In this document: positions 20,879 to 32,506 of the stretch, piece by piece
How the letters are laid out: each line of letters begins with the position of its first letter
Numbering within the stretch: the first letter of the stretch is position 1
NCBI GenBank assembly: GCA_037176725.1
Contig: JAZBRS010000014.1
Coordinates: forward strand, 73,762,501 to 73,826,500
Direction of reading: 5' to 3'
Length of the DNA stretch: 64,000 bases
From: Posidonia oceanica
Lineage: Eukaryota; Streptophyta; Magnoliopsida; Alismatales; Posidoniaceae
The notes under the pieces: model-generated
The model's input: the letters and a program-made list of their open reading frames with translations, nothing else
What the model was told of the DNA's origin: nothing
Databases searched by the model: none
Made by a program: the position numbers and the translations under genes

Positions 20879-23800
20879 TGCGTGACTCGCTGGGAATCAA
20901 GATAGGCGAGCAAGCAAATAGACAAGGCAAAGGCACAAGGCAAGCAAAGAATGCAAAACCCAAGCGACGAAAAAGCCAAAAACGAAAGCCGGAGTCTAGT
21001 ATCCCTAGTGGAGTCACCACTATAGCGATCCCGGAGTTCGAATCGTCCATGCACGCTGCTAGAGCTCGCATGCACCGATCAGAATCAGGTTCACTATTAA
21101 CGGGTGTATCAGAGAAGGGAAACTTGACTCGAAAACACCAAAAAAAGGGGGAAAAGGAAAAGATAAGACAAATCAAAGTCGCCACCGTGTCTATTAAGTC
21201 GGGAGACAAGGAAAATCGGGGGAATGCATGAAAAACATGCAAAACCACACAAAAAGATGCAATGCAATGCAATGCTATGCAAAGAAGATGACTCGTGCCA
21301 AGGATGAGGGCAAAACGGTCATTGCGGGCCAATGAAAAGGTAAGGACTCCTGTTACACGTGGGGAAGGTGTTAGGCACCCCCGACACGCCCGAGGAATCG
21401 GTCTTTCTAGGCTTACGCTCGCTTATGAGGGATGATGCATATGCTTTGAATGCCTAAGTGCCATGAATGCTTGTTAAATGATGTGCCTGAATGCTTAAGT
21501 GCTAGATATGCTTGCTAAATGATGTGCCTGAATGCTTAAGTGCCAGGTATGCTGTGATTACTTGCCTAATTGTGTTCTAAGTGATGTGATGCACAAGGAA
21601 AGTAAATGTGCAACCTATGTGCTCAGCAGCGTTGTTAGTGTTCCGAACCAGGCGAACTCTGGTTCGTGAGAACTCCAAACAATAAGCATCACTGCCCTAA
21701 TGCAAATGCAGGCGATAAAACAAAACGCCAGTAAAACCACGCAATGCAAGTGTACATGCAAAGGGGAAAAGGGCAAAGGTAGAAAAGCCAAGTAAAACCA
21801 CGCAATGCAAGTGTGAAACAAGCAAAGGGGAAAGAAAATGAGGGCGTGAAAGTCTAATCTACATGCTCGCGAAAACAATGCATGCAGTGCAAATGATAGG
21901 CAAATGGTGATTCAGATGGACTTATCTTGAGGATTTAAAGTTTGATCTGAGATAACTTTGGTTAGAATGAAAGATCATTCAACCAGGAAGACCTGGATAG
22001 TTTGATCGTGAAAATCCAACGGTCCGATCAAAAGTTATTCAGGTTTCAAGTTAGAAGGCTCAAGGGCCAGAAAAGGTGGTCTAATAGGGACCTAGGTGCA
22101 AATTACCCCTAAGTGTGTGCGAAGCAGGGTGTATGCATGCAAAAGATGTTGAGAATGCTTAAATGGATGCAAGAATGCAATGTGCTATGATATGGGAGTG
22201 CAAATGCATGCAAAAATGTAATGCAGGGACCTAAATGTAATTTAGGGAAACTACAGGGTCCTACATGCAAAATGACCCTATGTGAGTGCAAAACAGGTCT
22301 AATGCATGCAAGAATGTTAATGCAATGATGCATAGGCTGAATGCAATGCTAATTGGGAGGTATGCATGCAGAAATGCAAGAAAATGACCTAAATGCAGTT
22401 TTAAAAACATGCAGGACCTAAATGCAATGCCAAGAAAGCATGCAAATATGCAAAAATTAAAAACAGGGACTGACATGCAATTTCAAAAAACAGTTGGGCT
22501 TTAATGCAATCCAAATTAGTTTTAAAAAAATGTCATTTAAATGATGCATGTATGCAAAAAGGACTAAAATGCAAATAAAACAAGCTCCTAGGTTTTTCTG
22601 CAATGCAAAAAGCCAGATCTAAATGCATGTATGAATGCTCTGAGGACTGACTTGCAATTAAAACATTTTTATGGGTTTTTATGCAATGCAATATGATAAA
22701 AATAGCATATTAAATGCATGATTTACAACTAACAAGACCTAGATGCAATTAAAGTATTTTTTAGGGTTTTTCTGCAATGCAATATGGTTTTTAAACATGC
22801 TTTAAATGAAATCTACAACTGAGCAGGACTGATGTGCAAATAAAATGAAATGCAGGGGAAAAAATGCAATGCAATAAGGTAAAATGTGATTTTTAAATGA
22901 TGTGAACGCATGCTCTGGACTAAAGTGCAATAAAAGTAAAACACAGGATAAAAAATGCAATGCAATATGGCAAATATGCAATTTAAATGATTCTGATAAC
23001 ATGCAGAGGACTTACATGCAAATAAAATAAAATGCATGATAAAAGAAGCAATGCAATATGGTTTTAATGCAAATTAAACGAAAAGCTAAGCATACAGAGG
23101 ACTCACATGCAATAAAACAAAATGCGGAATAAAAGATGCAATGCAATATAGTTCTAATGCAAATTAAATGAAAAGCTCAATTGGCACAGGACTGGAATGC
23201 AAATTAAACAAACCTAGAGACCTAAATGCAATGCATGCTTTAAACTAACATTCAGATGTATTTTAAATAAATGTATGAAGGACCTATATGCAAATAAAGT
23301 GCAACAGAGGACCAAACTGCAATGCAATATGATTTTAATCAAAATTTAAATCAAACTCAAACCACCATAGGACCTAGATGCAAATAAAGTAAGTTACAGT
23401 AAAATATTTCAATGCATCAAACCAAAGTTAAATAAAAACTTTGCCTTGCTACAGTGCTACAGTGTCTCTCGACACTGCAGCCGGGGGAGCAACGCGGGGG
23501 AGGTCGGCCTGAGGCCTAGGGAGGCTAGAGGCGGTCCGTCCGAAGGTGCCGGTGGCTTCAGAGGCGATCAGCGGTGCCTAGTGCAGGTTGCCGGCCTAGC
23601 TGGCTTTCTGTAGGTGAAGCCAGAGGCGGGGGGTGGGGGGGTGCGAAGCGCTGCTGCAGAGCAAGGCAGCGGTCGGGCGAGCTTCCCGGTGCTCAGGCGA
23701 AGATCGCGGTGCTGTTGCGGTGGCGCTGTAGTGGCGGAGGCGTGCGAACGACCTCGGTGGCTTCAGCAGAGGAGGAGGAGGACGGGACAGGTGCTGCAGG

Positions 23801-25923
23801 CTGCGGAAGAGGTTGGGCGGCGTTGATCCAGCTCCTTGGTGGTCCGGCGAGGGTGCGGAGAAGATCTGGAGCAGCGGAGGAGGCCTGGAGTGCTAGGTCA
23901 GACCCGGCGGAGGTCTCCAGCAGTTGCAGAGGTCGTGCGGGCAGAGGAAGGCCTGGAACGGCGCGCAGAGGGCCGGGGAAGCTAGCTGGCTTCCTGGCGA
24001 AGCTCGGGGCGAAGCTTGGAGCAGCGGAGGAGCTTCAGAACGGCGGGACGACGCCGGCGGAGTCGCAAGAGCTCGCCGGGGGAAGACGACCATGCGACGG
24101 AGCTCGAATCCTAAACTAGGCTTCTAATCTTAAAAGTAACTAACTAGAAAGCATAAATGGCATGCTATGAGCAAGAAAATGAAGTCATTTACCTTTGAAG
24201 CGTGCCCGAGCTGACTGGCAACGTCGAGTTGCCTCTTGGAAGTTGCAGACGGTCTGCTGGGGTGCTGTGGTGGCTGGGGAAGCGGCGCAGCGATTGGAGC
24301 GCGTCCATGGCGTTTCGGCGGAGCATCTGGAGCGCTCAGACGCGAGCTCGCGAGCACAGGCGAAGAAAATGGATTTTGGGTGTCGTCTAGTCTTTCTAGG
24401 CTCAGCTGGGCTTGGTGGCTCTCTGGGTTGCTCGGAGGTGGGTTCTGGGTTCGTGGTGGTGTGGGGAAGAAGGTGGAGGTGTTTGTGCAGGCTGTGAGGC
24501 TTTTGGAGTGAGGTGGAGATTCTGAACGTTTCGGGCAAAGTTGGGTTCAGAGGTGTTTGTGGTGGAATTGGGATTATACGGGGCGTTTCGGGCTGAAGCG
24601 AGAGACGGCCTGGGATGCTGGTTGTTCAGGGAGTGGAATGGAGGAGTTGTGGAGGATTCTGGGTAGTGTGGAAGGTAAACGGGAAGGTCTGCTGAGGTCT
24701 GGGTGTGGAGGAAGCTCTGCAGCTGAAGGAGGGAAATGGGTGCTCTCCGGGATGCTCTCTCAATTGCACAAGGTGTGGTGCTGAGGAGGGAGAAGGACAG
24801 GCTGGTTTTGTTCAATGGGAGCCACTTGAGTGGAAATGGCAATGCAGAGGCTCGAGGGAGGCAAATGCAGGTGGTGGCAGTGAGAGGAGAGGGTCGGAGA
24901 GTGGGTGGCTTGTGAGGCTGAGGCCGCTGCACGGTGGCATGAAGGCAGGGAAGAGTGTACGGCGTTGGCAGCGAAGGTGCAGAAGTCGTGAGTGAAGGGA
25001 GTGGAGTGTTGGGCAATGGGATTTGAAAGAGGAGGGAAAGAAGAGGAGGAGATGGCAGCTGGCTGCAGGAGGAGAAGAAGGAAAAAGACGAGAAGGGAAA
25101 GAACGGGCTGGGCTGGAGGAGGAGTGGAAGAGGAGAAAGAAAAGAAAGAAAAAAGGAGTAGTGGGCTTGGGCCAAGGGGGAAATGAAGTAAAAAAGAAAA
25201 GAAAAGAAAGGAGGAAGGGAGAGAGAGTTGGGCTGGGCTTGAAATGGAGAAAAAGAGAAGAAATGGAGAAGAAGAAAGAAAAGAAGAGGAAGGAAAAGAA
25301 GAAGAAAAAGAAAGGGAAAAAGGATTTAAGTTTTGAGGATTTTTAAGTGATTGTTTGTTTTAGGGTTTTAAATGTTTTCCTAGGATTGTTTTCTAGGTTT
25401 TTAATTGTTTTTCTAAATTGTTTTGTTGATTGTTTTTTAAGATTTTGTTTTCAATTGTTTTTTAACTTGTTTTTCTTAAATGGTTTTCTAAGTTTTTAAA
25501 TTGTTTCTCTTAGGTTTTAAATGGGGTTTTCTAGGATTTTTGGATTGCCTTTTCCTAGGGTTTAGGGTTTCTAGGGTTTTGAGTTGGACTTTCTAAGTTT
25601 TTTAGTTGTTTTCCTAGGGTTTTAGATTGTTTTCTAAGTTTAAGTGAGTGTTCCTAAGTTTTTTTGTGATTGATTTCCTAGGATTTTTGTGAGTGGTTTT
25701 TCTAGGTTTTTTAAGAGTGGATTCCTAGGGTTTTGGGGGAGTTTGAACCTAGGGTTTTTGGTTTAGAAAATAGGGGTGATTCTAGGTTTGGTCTGAAAGT
25801 TTGATTTGAAATTTGGTTTTTGGGTTTGCGTTTTTAATTTTTCTGGTTTTTGGGTGAGGGTTTTCTAAGTCATCCTAGAGAGAAACAGAGAGCCACTAAA
25901 TCGGGATTAGAAGTGGGATGTCA
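20879..25923 (-). repeat. Right LTR (5' LTR in coding sense)
   Basis: This is the partner of 300-5344 and also 5,045 bp long. On the minus strand it starts TGACATCCCAC at 25923 and ends GTCACGCA at 20879, directly before the primer binding site. Host-like AT-rich sequence starts at 25924. The element's promoter should lie here, but I could not place a TATA box with confidence. Confidence 0.93.
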
Positions 25924-26640
25924 ATACTAACTGAAGAGACTACATCAACCACCAAGATTAAAATCAGTATACTATAACTGAAGAGAAGTCTTCCAACTAC
26001 TTTAAAAATTAACATCATAATGACATAACAGAACAATATATTATCAACAATTCACATGAAACCACATAATTACAACAATTTGAATACACGTATACAAGTA
26101 CAAAGTTAAGCAAATCAAATATAAGTCTCAAATTTTGTCATTTATAACTAGAAAAAGATTAGTTCAGCATGACAAACAAGAAAAAAAATTAATCAAATTA
26201 AAATAGTTCAGTCCACCTTCATCACCAAAACTACAAATTGATCAAATGTTTTATTTGAAGAACATACTCATTCGCTCCAACTCCCTTAGGATCCACCTTT
26301 TCTGCACTTAGAATCTGGAAGGGCACAAAATAACTATCTTGTGGCTAACTTCTCAAATTTACAATATACAAAATCCTATTGCTCAGATCCAAACTCAATG
26401 GAAGTCTCATTTAACAAGGAAATAATAATATGATATGTCATTGCAGTGATCTGAGCTTTAACAACATTACTGTCGTAATATCAGATTGGATTAATATGTA
26501 TGACAAGAAAACTATATAGTCATTCAAGTGACAAGGAAAATTAACTGCATATTAGAACTAATATTTAAACAAAATATGAGCATCATCATTGAAAAAATAA
26601 ACCACAAATAAGTATAGTACATGTAAGAATACAACTGGAT
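25924..26640. other. AT-rich spacer after the gypsy element
   Basis: Host-like AT-rich sequence without a gene or a repeat that I recognise. It may be the 3' non-coding part of the Harbinger element that follows. Confidence 0.5.
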
Positions 26641-26658
26641 CAATACAATATTCTATTT

Positions 26659-27760
26659 TCATTGTCTCTCACGGGAAGAAACTATTTGATCTCGAATACG
26701 ATCACAAACTATTCTCATTTCAATGTCATCGGGTGTATTTGGAGTCTTGTCCATATTCTCACAACCCCCATTAGTCTCTTGACTATTATTCACATAACAA
26801 TTTTGATCTTCAAATGCTTCTAGGATTTCATCACCAAATCTTTGTTCTATGATGAAATTATGTATGACTATTGATGCAACCACGATCTTCACTTGCGTTG
26901 GGTACGGATAAGGAGCCATTAAATTAAGAATGTTCCAACGTTTCTTAAGAACCCTGAAGCATCGTTCTATGACATACCACAACGATGAATGCAACATGTT
27001 AAACTGCTCCTCACTTCCACGGGAAGCAACAACTTGATACTCCGATATATGTTATCTTGTACCATGATAAGGAGATAAATAGCCTTTCCTATTAGGGTAT
27101 TTAGCATCAACCACGTAGTATTTGTCTGTGTATTAAATTATTTGAATGTGAGTAATTAAGGAATTGAACAAACAAAGAAATGTGTAAAAATAAAAATCAA
27201 ATTATATCATTTGCGTACCCTTTGGTGGAAACATGAAATTGTTGTTCGAATCATAAATTACATGATTCAATATTTTACAATCGTGTGCAGTACCCTCCTA
27301 ACCCGCAAAAATGAAAGTGAATCTCATATTGAAGTCACATACAACAAGAACAGTTTGTGTGCAACGTTTTGGATCCCTTCCACTTCTGAAGGCTAACTGT
27401 CACTCTTTTGGAGAAAGTGCATAAATATAGGTACCATCAATCACTTTAACACAATCTTTGAAAAAATGGTAATACTTTCCATCCGCATAATTTATAATAT
27501 GTTGTGGGGTTACAAGCATATTTTCTTTAGGTCGAATGATTTCCAGAGTCCATATGCATATTGCATCTAATACGGTATTCACGTACCGACTTATAGTCTC
27601 ATTAGAATGTTGCAATCGACTTTGGACAGTTTGATTTTTATGTCCACGAGCAATGGTTTCAAGAAATATCCTCATTTGTTATTTAACAGAAACATTCCAA
27701 GTATCTTTTAATAGACATTTTTCCTCTAAAGATACTACATAGTGAATTCATATTACACAA
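26659..27760 (-). pseudogene. PIF/Harbinger-type transposase remnant
   Basis: A DDE transposase (HARBI1-like nuclease) is coded on the minus strand. The N-terminal part reads FLETIARGHKNQTVQSRL, then HFFKDCVKVIDGTYI with the first catalytic Asp. The middle reads CTQTVLVVCDFNMRFTF then AHDCKILNHV with the second Asp. The C-terminal part reads LWYVIERCFRVLKKRWNIL with the Glu. A probable intron lies at about 27133-27221 (minus-strand GTACGC...ACACAG) between FMFPPKG and KYYVVDAKYPN, a place where plant PIF genes often have one. In-frame stops (TGA at 27400, a TAG after TFIFAG and one after SPYHGTR) make it a pseudogene. Terminal inverted repeats were not found. Confidence 0.88.
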
Positions 27761-27969
27761 TGAATGGTAATATTGAAGAAACTCAAGATAACATGATGAC
27801 AACATGAAAAACAGAAACTCAAGACAACATATTGAAGACAACATATTGAAAAATTAGTAAAATGCTTTTCATGGAGAAACATACTGGAGCAACATAATGA
27901 AAAATTAGTATCTCCTTTTTTCCAGTATCCCCGTCTCCTTCTCAGTTTCCCCAATCGATCAAAACAAGC

Positions 27970-28944
27970 CAGCAAACAATCTAGAAACGGGAGATGAGAG
28001 AAATACGTTTTTTTTCTCCTTCCCCCATTGTTGCCGCCCTCACCTACAAGAAGTGTGGCCGTCGTTGTTGCCGCCAGGGTTGATTATGCCGTTGTAGGAT
28101 AGATGCCGCCGCCGCAGGAGAGATGCCACTATCGTTGCCGCCTAGGGTTACAAGAGAAGGAGTTGAGGAAGAAGATGGAAAAGTGACGTTTGGCTAAAAA
28201 TATTTTTATCATTTGTTAATATTTAGAATGATGGTAAATTTATAAATATTGATGGTATTTCAAAGTAATTTATAAAAAATAATATGACTAATATTGTAAT
28301 TACATATCTTATTTATCCAGTTTCTATCAGAAACTTCCTCTAAGTTGTTTTTTGGAAAACCATGAATTTATACATGGTTTTCCTTATTCAGAAGCTGTAG
28401 TTTCTATGAGAAGTTGGAGAACTAGACCTTATTTGGAATTGTTTCTGTGATTTTCTATGGTTTATCAGAAACTAACCACCCGAAAGTCATCCAGAAGTAG
28501 TTCTAAACAGGTCTACCTGGTGTGTATGTGTGTGACATCAACTTGTCATAGGAGCAGGGGCAGAAATGTCATAACGTGGTTGATGGAAATAAAAACGGTG
28601 AGAGTTCTAAACAGGTCAAGAGGAGGTGCCGTAGTGCAGCAGCAGGGGAGGAGAGGCCAGTAGTCCTGTTCAGTCCAAGTTGGAACCGAAGACAGTGGAC
28701 TTAGCCTTTCAAATGCTACTTTTACTAGCATCTTAAATTGCGCTGTCTGTCCTCTTCCAATGATAGATTCTTGGATCTGAGTCACTGTCTAGATGTATAG
28801 AAAGCAAGAGAGGGAGGAAGCGTGGAAGTGGGAAGAGACATGATGGTTTGAGATTCTTGAGGTCGATCTCTTTGTTCTTTACACTCGTGGGTTGGGGTCA
28901 CTCATCTTGTTGTGTTCTGACTAGGTTTTTTTTTGGTTCTGTTG
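27970..28944. other. Region upstream of the EPFL gene
   Basis: About 1 kb without a gene. It has GCC-rich words near 28030-28145, an AT-rich stretch, and a hairpin at 28354-28383 (GGAAAACCATG and CATGGTTTTCC around an 8-bp loop). The promoter of the EPFL gene should lie here, but no clear TATA box was identified. Confidence 0.45.
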
Positions 28945-30267
28945 ATGGAGTTGAGGAGAGGAAGGGGTGGAGAGAAAGGTGTGGTTGTGTTGAAGGTGGT
29001 GGTGCCTCGTGTGGTCTGCATCTTCCTCTGTCTGCTCTGTGTTTGTGCTGTCATGGCGAGCATCGGCTACGTGAATGGCCCTCTAGGTGAGAAAGAACTA
29101 TCTCTTTTCTTATGTTATTATTTTCTACATGGTCGGAATAGAAAACGGTGATGGTGATGTCTGAAATCCGATTTTACCCACACAACCACTGAACTTTCCA
29201 TCGTTCTCTCGCACACAAAGACGCATGGGCACAGGGCTAGGATGGTGCAGACATGCTAGTTTTGGCAAAATTTTCATGATTGCTTTAGTTCTTCCTTGGA
29301 AACTGCCTTTCATACATGCAGCTGATCAGACCGTATGAAATACCCAAATCAGCACCTAAACTAAAATTCACTTCAAAAAAGGGAAAAAAAATCCTAATCT
29401 AAAAAGAAAAAAAGAATAATGATAATGATAATAACATCCGTATTCATGTTCTGTTGTAGATTTTTCTCTCTCTTCGTTGCAGACACAAGGAACAGTCATG
29501 TATGTAACCCTTCTCCTGAATAGAAACATACTGCTAATTTTAATAGTTCCGTTTTATTCTTGACCAGTACCCAGTGTAGACTTGCTCGACTTCAATTTAC
29601 CCATCCATTATTATCTACATCAAAAACATGACACCATCGTTTTTGCTACTTAAAATCAGTTCAGCTCAACATATTGTTGTAGTCTACCTTTGAGGATGGC
29701 TAGCTGCTTATTCCTGTGTTCTTTCCCTTTATTCCAATTCTTGTTTTTCTTGCAGACATCCGGGATCCAGCTGCCAGAGCCAGTGGAAGAAGAAGGGATT
29801 CCTTTTTCCAGGTTGGTTTTCTCATTCCTTTCCCCAACATCAATAATTTCTTCTAGCTCCTTTAAAAACCTTGTTTTCTGCCGCTGCCTCCGCCCTCCGG
29901 TGATCCCCTTCGGTTGATATTCACCGGAGCAGCGGCGACCACACCTCTCTCTTCTGGGAGAGTGAGTGAGTGCCAAACGGCGCATGTTAATTAGCTCCCA
30001 TCCCCGTGCCCATCGGCCATCAGTCCTAATAACGTGCGCCGTCTCCTGTTGCAGGGGAGAGGGCGGGGTCGTGTCACCGCCCTAGGGACGGCGAGGAGGC
30101 ATCTGAGCGGGCCCGGGTCGTACCCGCCGAGGTGCATGTCGAAGTGCGGTAGGTGCACCCCCTGCAAGCCCGTTCACGTGCCGGTTCCGCCGGGCACGCC
30201 CGTGACCACCGAGTACTACCCCGAGGCATGGCGTTGCAAGTGTGGCAACAGGCTCTACATGCCATGA
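28945..30267 (+). CDS. EPFL: EPFL (EPIDERMAL PATTERNING FACTOR-like) secreted peptide precursor
   Basis: Proposed exons are 28945-29086, 29756-29811 and 30055-30267. They join in phase, have GT-AG borders, and give about 136 residues. The N terminus has a hydrophobic signal segment, VVCIFLCLLCVCAVMAS. A basic pro-region (ASGRRRRD) follows. The mature C-terminal peptide has the family pattern PPRCMSKCGRCTPCKPVHVP, then a loop and EYYPEAWRCKCGNRLYMP with six cysteines. EPFL peptides are secreted ligands of ERECTA-family receptor kinases that pattern stomata and control organ growth. The PVPPGTPVTTEYYPEAWRCKCG form looks most like the EPFL8 or EPFL4-6 groups; I cannot choose between them. The ATG at 28945 is the first one that keeps the signal peptide in frame. 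The gene is complete and shows no break. Confidence 0.9.
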
Positions 30268-30295
30268 CAGCAGAAAAATTAAACAAAATCACCGG

Positions 30296-30346
30296 CACGA
30301 CACCTCCTCCGCCACCACCACCACCATCACCACCACCACCACCGTC
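30296..30346. repeat. CCA/CCG microsatellite in the EPFL 3' untranslated region
   Basis: A run of CCACCA and CACCAC triplets lies just after the EPFL stop codon. It produces several artefactual Pro-, His- or Gly-rich open frames. Confidence 0.85.
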
Positions 30347-32506
30347 TCTCATGCATTCATCTCTTCTAGCTTCATTCCCGACATTCTTCTTACCAGGGAT
30401 GGAACTGTATTCGTCGATGGTAGACACATGCATAAATACATGTATACATATATCTGGACACCTCGTGGCTTGGCCATCACTGCTTAAGCAGTGCTGTATT
30501 AATTGCTGACATCCTGGTTCTGGAGTTGGTGCCCACATGTCTCCCTCTTATTGGCATGGTTGATGGGACTGATGGAGGAGGGGATGCTGATGGACTTTTA
30601 TACCATGCTCTGGTTACGAGTGTATAGACAATGGTCTTCGATTTGTTCTTTTTTTTTCTTTTTCCTTCTGAAATTAAATGAAACGAAAGAAGTGATTTTG
30701 ATTCGAGTCTTGGGGGTATTCATTCCATTGCTGTGTTTGCATTTTAGTGCTGCATTTGTGGGACTGTGGAGGAGGTTAATTGCAGTAGAGGGAGCAGATG
30801 TGTAATGAATGGATAATTTGTGTGGGTTCTCAGATCCGTTTTCCACAAGTCGATGGAGTTTTTGTCTGTGTAAATTGTTCTGCTTTGGCATCCGGAAGAA
30901 GTGAAAAAGAGGCTTTTGTTGGACTCCACCGCTAGCCTGTTTTTTTCTTCCTTTCATGTCATTTGTTTCTCTTGCTGTTGAAGATTACTGATTCTTTTGT
31001 TTGATGAGGCATGTTGTTAATTTGTTCTGCGCGCACTTTGCTCTGCAGTTCTAATACATAATCAGTCATAGAGAATGATGATAAGTTGTTAATTTGTTCT
31101 CGACGTTTGTCTGACTTCTTGTAACAAAATCAGTTGTAGAATGGTTGATCTAGTCCTTGTAAATTCTGTCCGAATCATAACTCCTTCGATCTAGTTAAAG
31201 GTTTCAAGTTTTAATAAATTTCAATAAATCTTAGACATTAAAATAAAGCATTTCAACCAACAACGAGATATGCTCCGATCTAGTGTACAATCAGAAAATT
31301 GCTTACCGTTTGAAAAAAAAAACATGAGGTAAATTACAGCATGGTATGTTTTGCTTTAGAAATAAAGAAATAAAAAATAACATGACTCAGTCTCTCAGAC
31401 AGCCATGTTGGCTGTTCGTGACAAACAGACAATTCACTCTTGTCCTTGGACACCTGAAAACCTTACAAATGTATGTTGAAGATAAATAATAATACCGACT
31501 CTTACTTATACTCACAGCACAGTCATTTCATTCCTCATGGTTTTTTTTGGTTATTGGAATAACACTTAGAATAAATCCAAAATAGGAATTATTATTCCAT
31601 TTTGTTGTGTAAAAATTAGAATAAACTAAGAATAGTAATTTCTATTCTAATTTACTTATTTCACAATAACTATTCTGCAGAAAGAATGGAATAAGTTATT
31701 ATGATACATGTATGTATACGGTATGTTTATTTTTTTTATAAAAATTAATACATATATAATATGATGTATATATACTTTAAATTATATATATATCTTGATA
31801 ATCAAGTTGATTATTGTTAATCTACATGTTTCCCATTTATTCTAATACTTATTCGGATACTTATGCCACTTTTCATTTAAACTAGAACATCTCTCTATAT
31901 ATATTTATTCACTTTAAAAAAAAATCATTTCAAATTGAAAAACAATACTATCAAAATACTAATATTACTTTTTATCTGTTCTTATGTTTTTTATTCTACA
32001 TTTAAAGAGGGTCAAGACCACAATCTTTCTGTTCTTTGATTAGTAATCCAGCATTGGGTTGCATGCAACCCACCACCAGTCCTCCTAGCTGGGCGTGAAG
32101 AGTGGACGCTTTCTGTCGTCCCCTCCAGTTGCTGGCTTCCAGCCCACTCTCCAATGGGCCGGTTAGAACTCCAACTTTGCCTTGGTCTCGTCGTCTCTTC
32201 CCGCCAAAATCGACCACCATCACCAGCAGTTGGGCGCCATCACTATTCCCAACGTCTTTTCCCCCCGGCGCGAACCAAAAGACACACACTGTAAAATGTA
32301 AAATGTAAAATTTCAATCCAAAGCGAAACAAAAAATGGCATTTACGATTTACCTCTCCCTTTCCCTTCCTCCCATGCCCATCCCCCATCTTTTTTTTTTA
32401 AACTTCCCTCCGCTTAAAAAAGAAAGAAAGGTGACATCCAGCTTTTCAAACCTGTGGTTTCTTTTTTGCTGATGTTGCAATTTCTTCTTCTCCTTCTTCT
32501 TCTTTA
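30347..32506. other. Spacer between the EPFL and HMG-box genes
   Basis: It probably holds the EPFL 3' end (to about 31000), one copy of a dispersed 450-bp repeat (31553-32000), and the HMG gene promoter and 5' leader, which has a CT-rich run at about 32480-32505 directly before the start codon. No other gene is seen. Confidence 0.55.
31553..32000. repeat. Dispersed 450-bp AT-rich repeat, copy 1
   Basis: The sequence starts TTGGAATAACAC and ends TTATTCTACA. It shares most of its length with 36806-37255, including the blocks ATAGTAATTTCTATTCTAAT and TCTTGATAATCAAGTTGATT. The ends are only weakly complementary (GGAATAA and TTATTC), so a MITE is possible but not shown. Confidence 0.75.

Larger units (their letters stand above)
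300..25923 (-). mobile_element. Large Ty3/gypsy LTR retrotransposon, TAT/Ogre-like, decayed
   Basis: The element spans two 5,045-bp direct repeats and a 15.5-kb internal region coded on the minus strand, so the right LTR is the 5' LTR. In coding order the internal region has a tRNA-Arg-like primer site, leader, gag, aspartic protease, a long linker, reverse transcriptase, RNase H, a second RNase H of archaeal type, integrase with a GPF motif and no chromodomain, a PMD protein gene, tandem repeats and a polypurine tract. Two RNase H domains, the primer type and the oversized LTRs are known traits of the TAT/Ogre lineage. At least four frameshifts and about 17 stop codons interrupt the genes, so this copy is not autonomous. 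The LTR begins TGACA on the minus strand. The base run after its outer end is ATACT, but the matching target duplication would lie left of the window. See the findings for evidence that this is part of a tandem array. Confidence 0.93.
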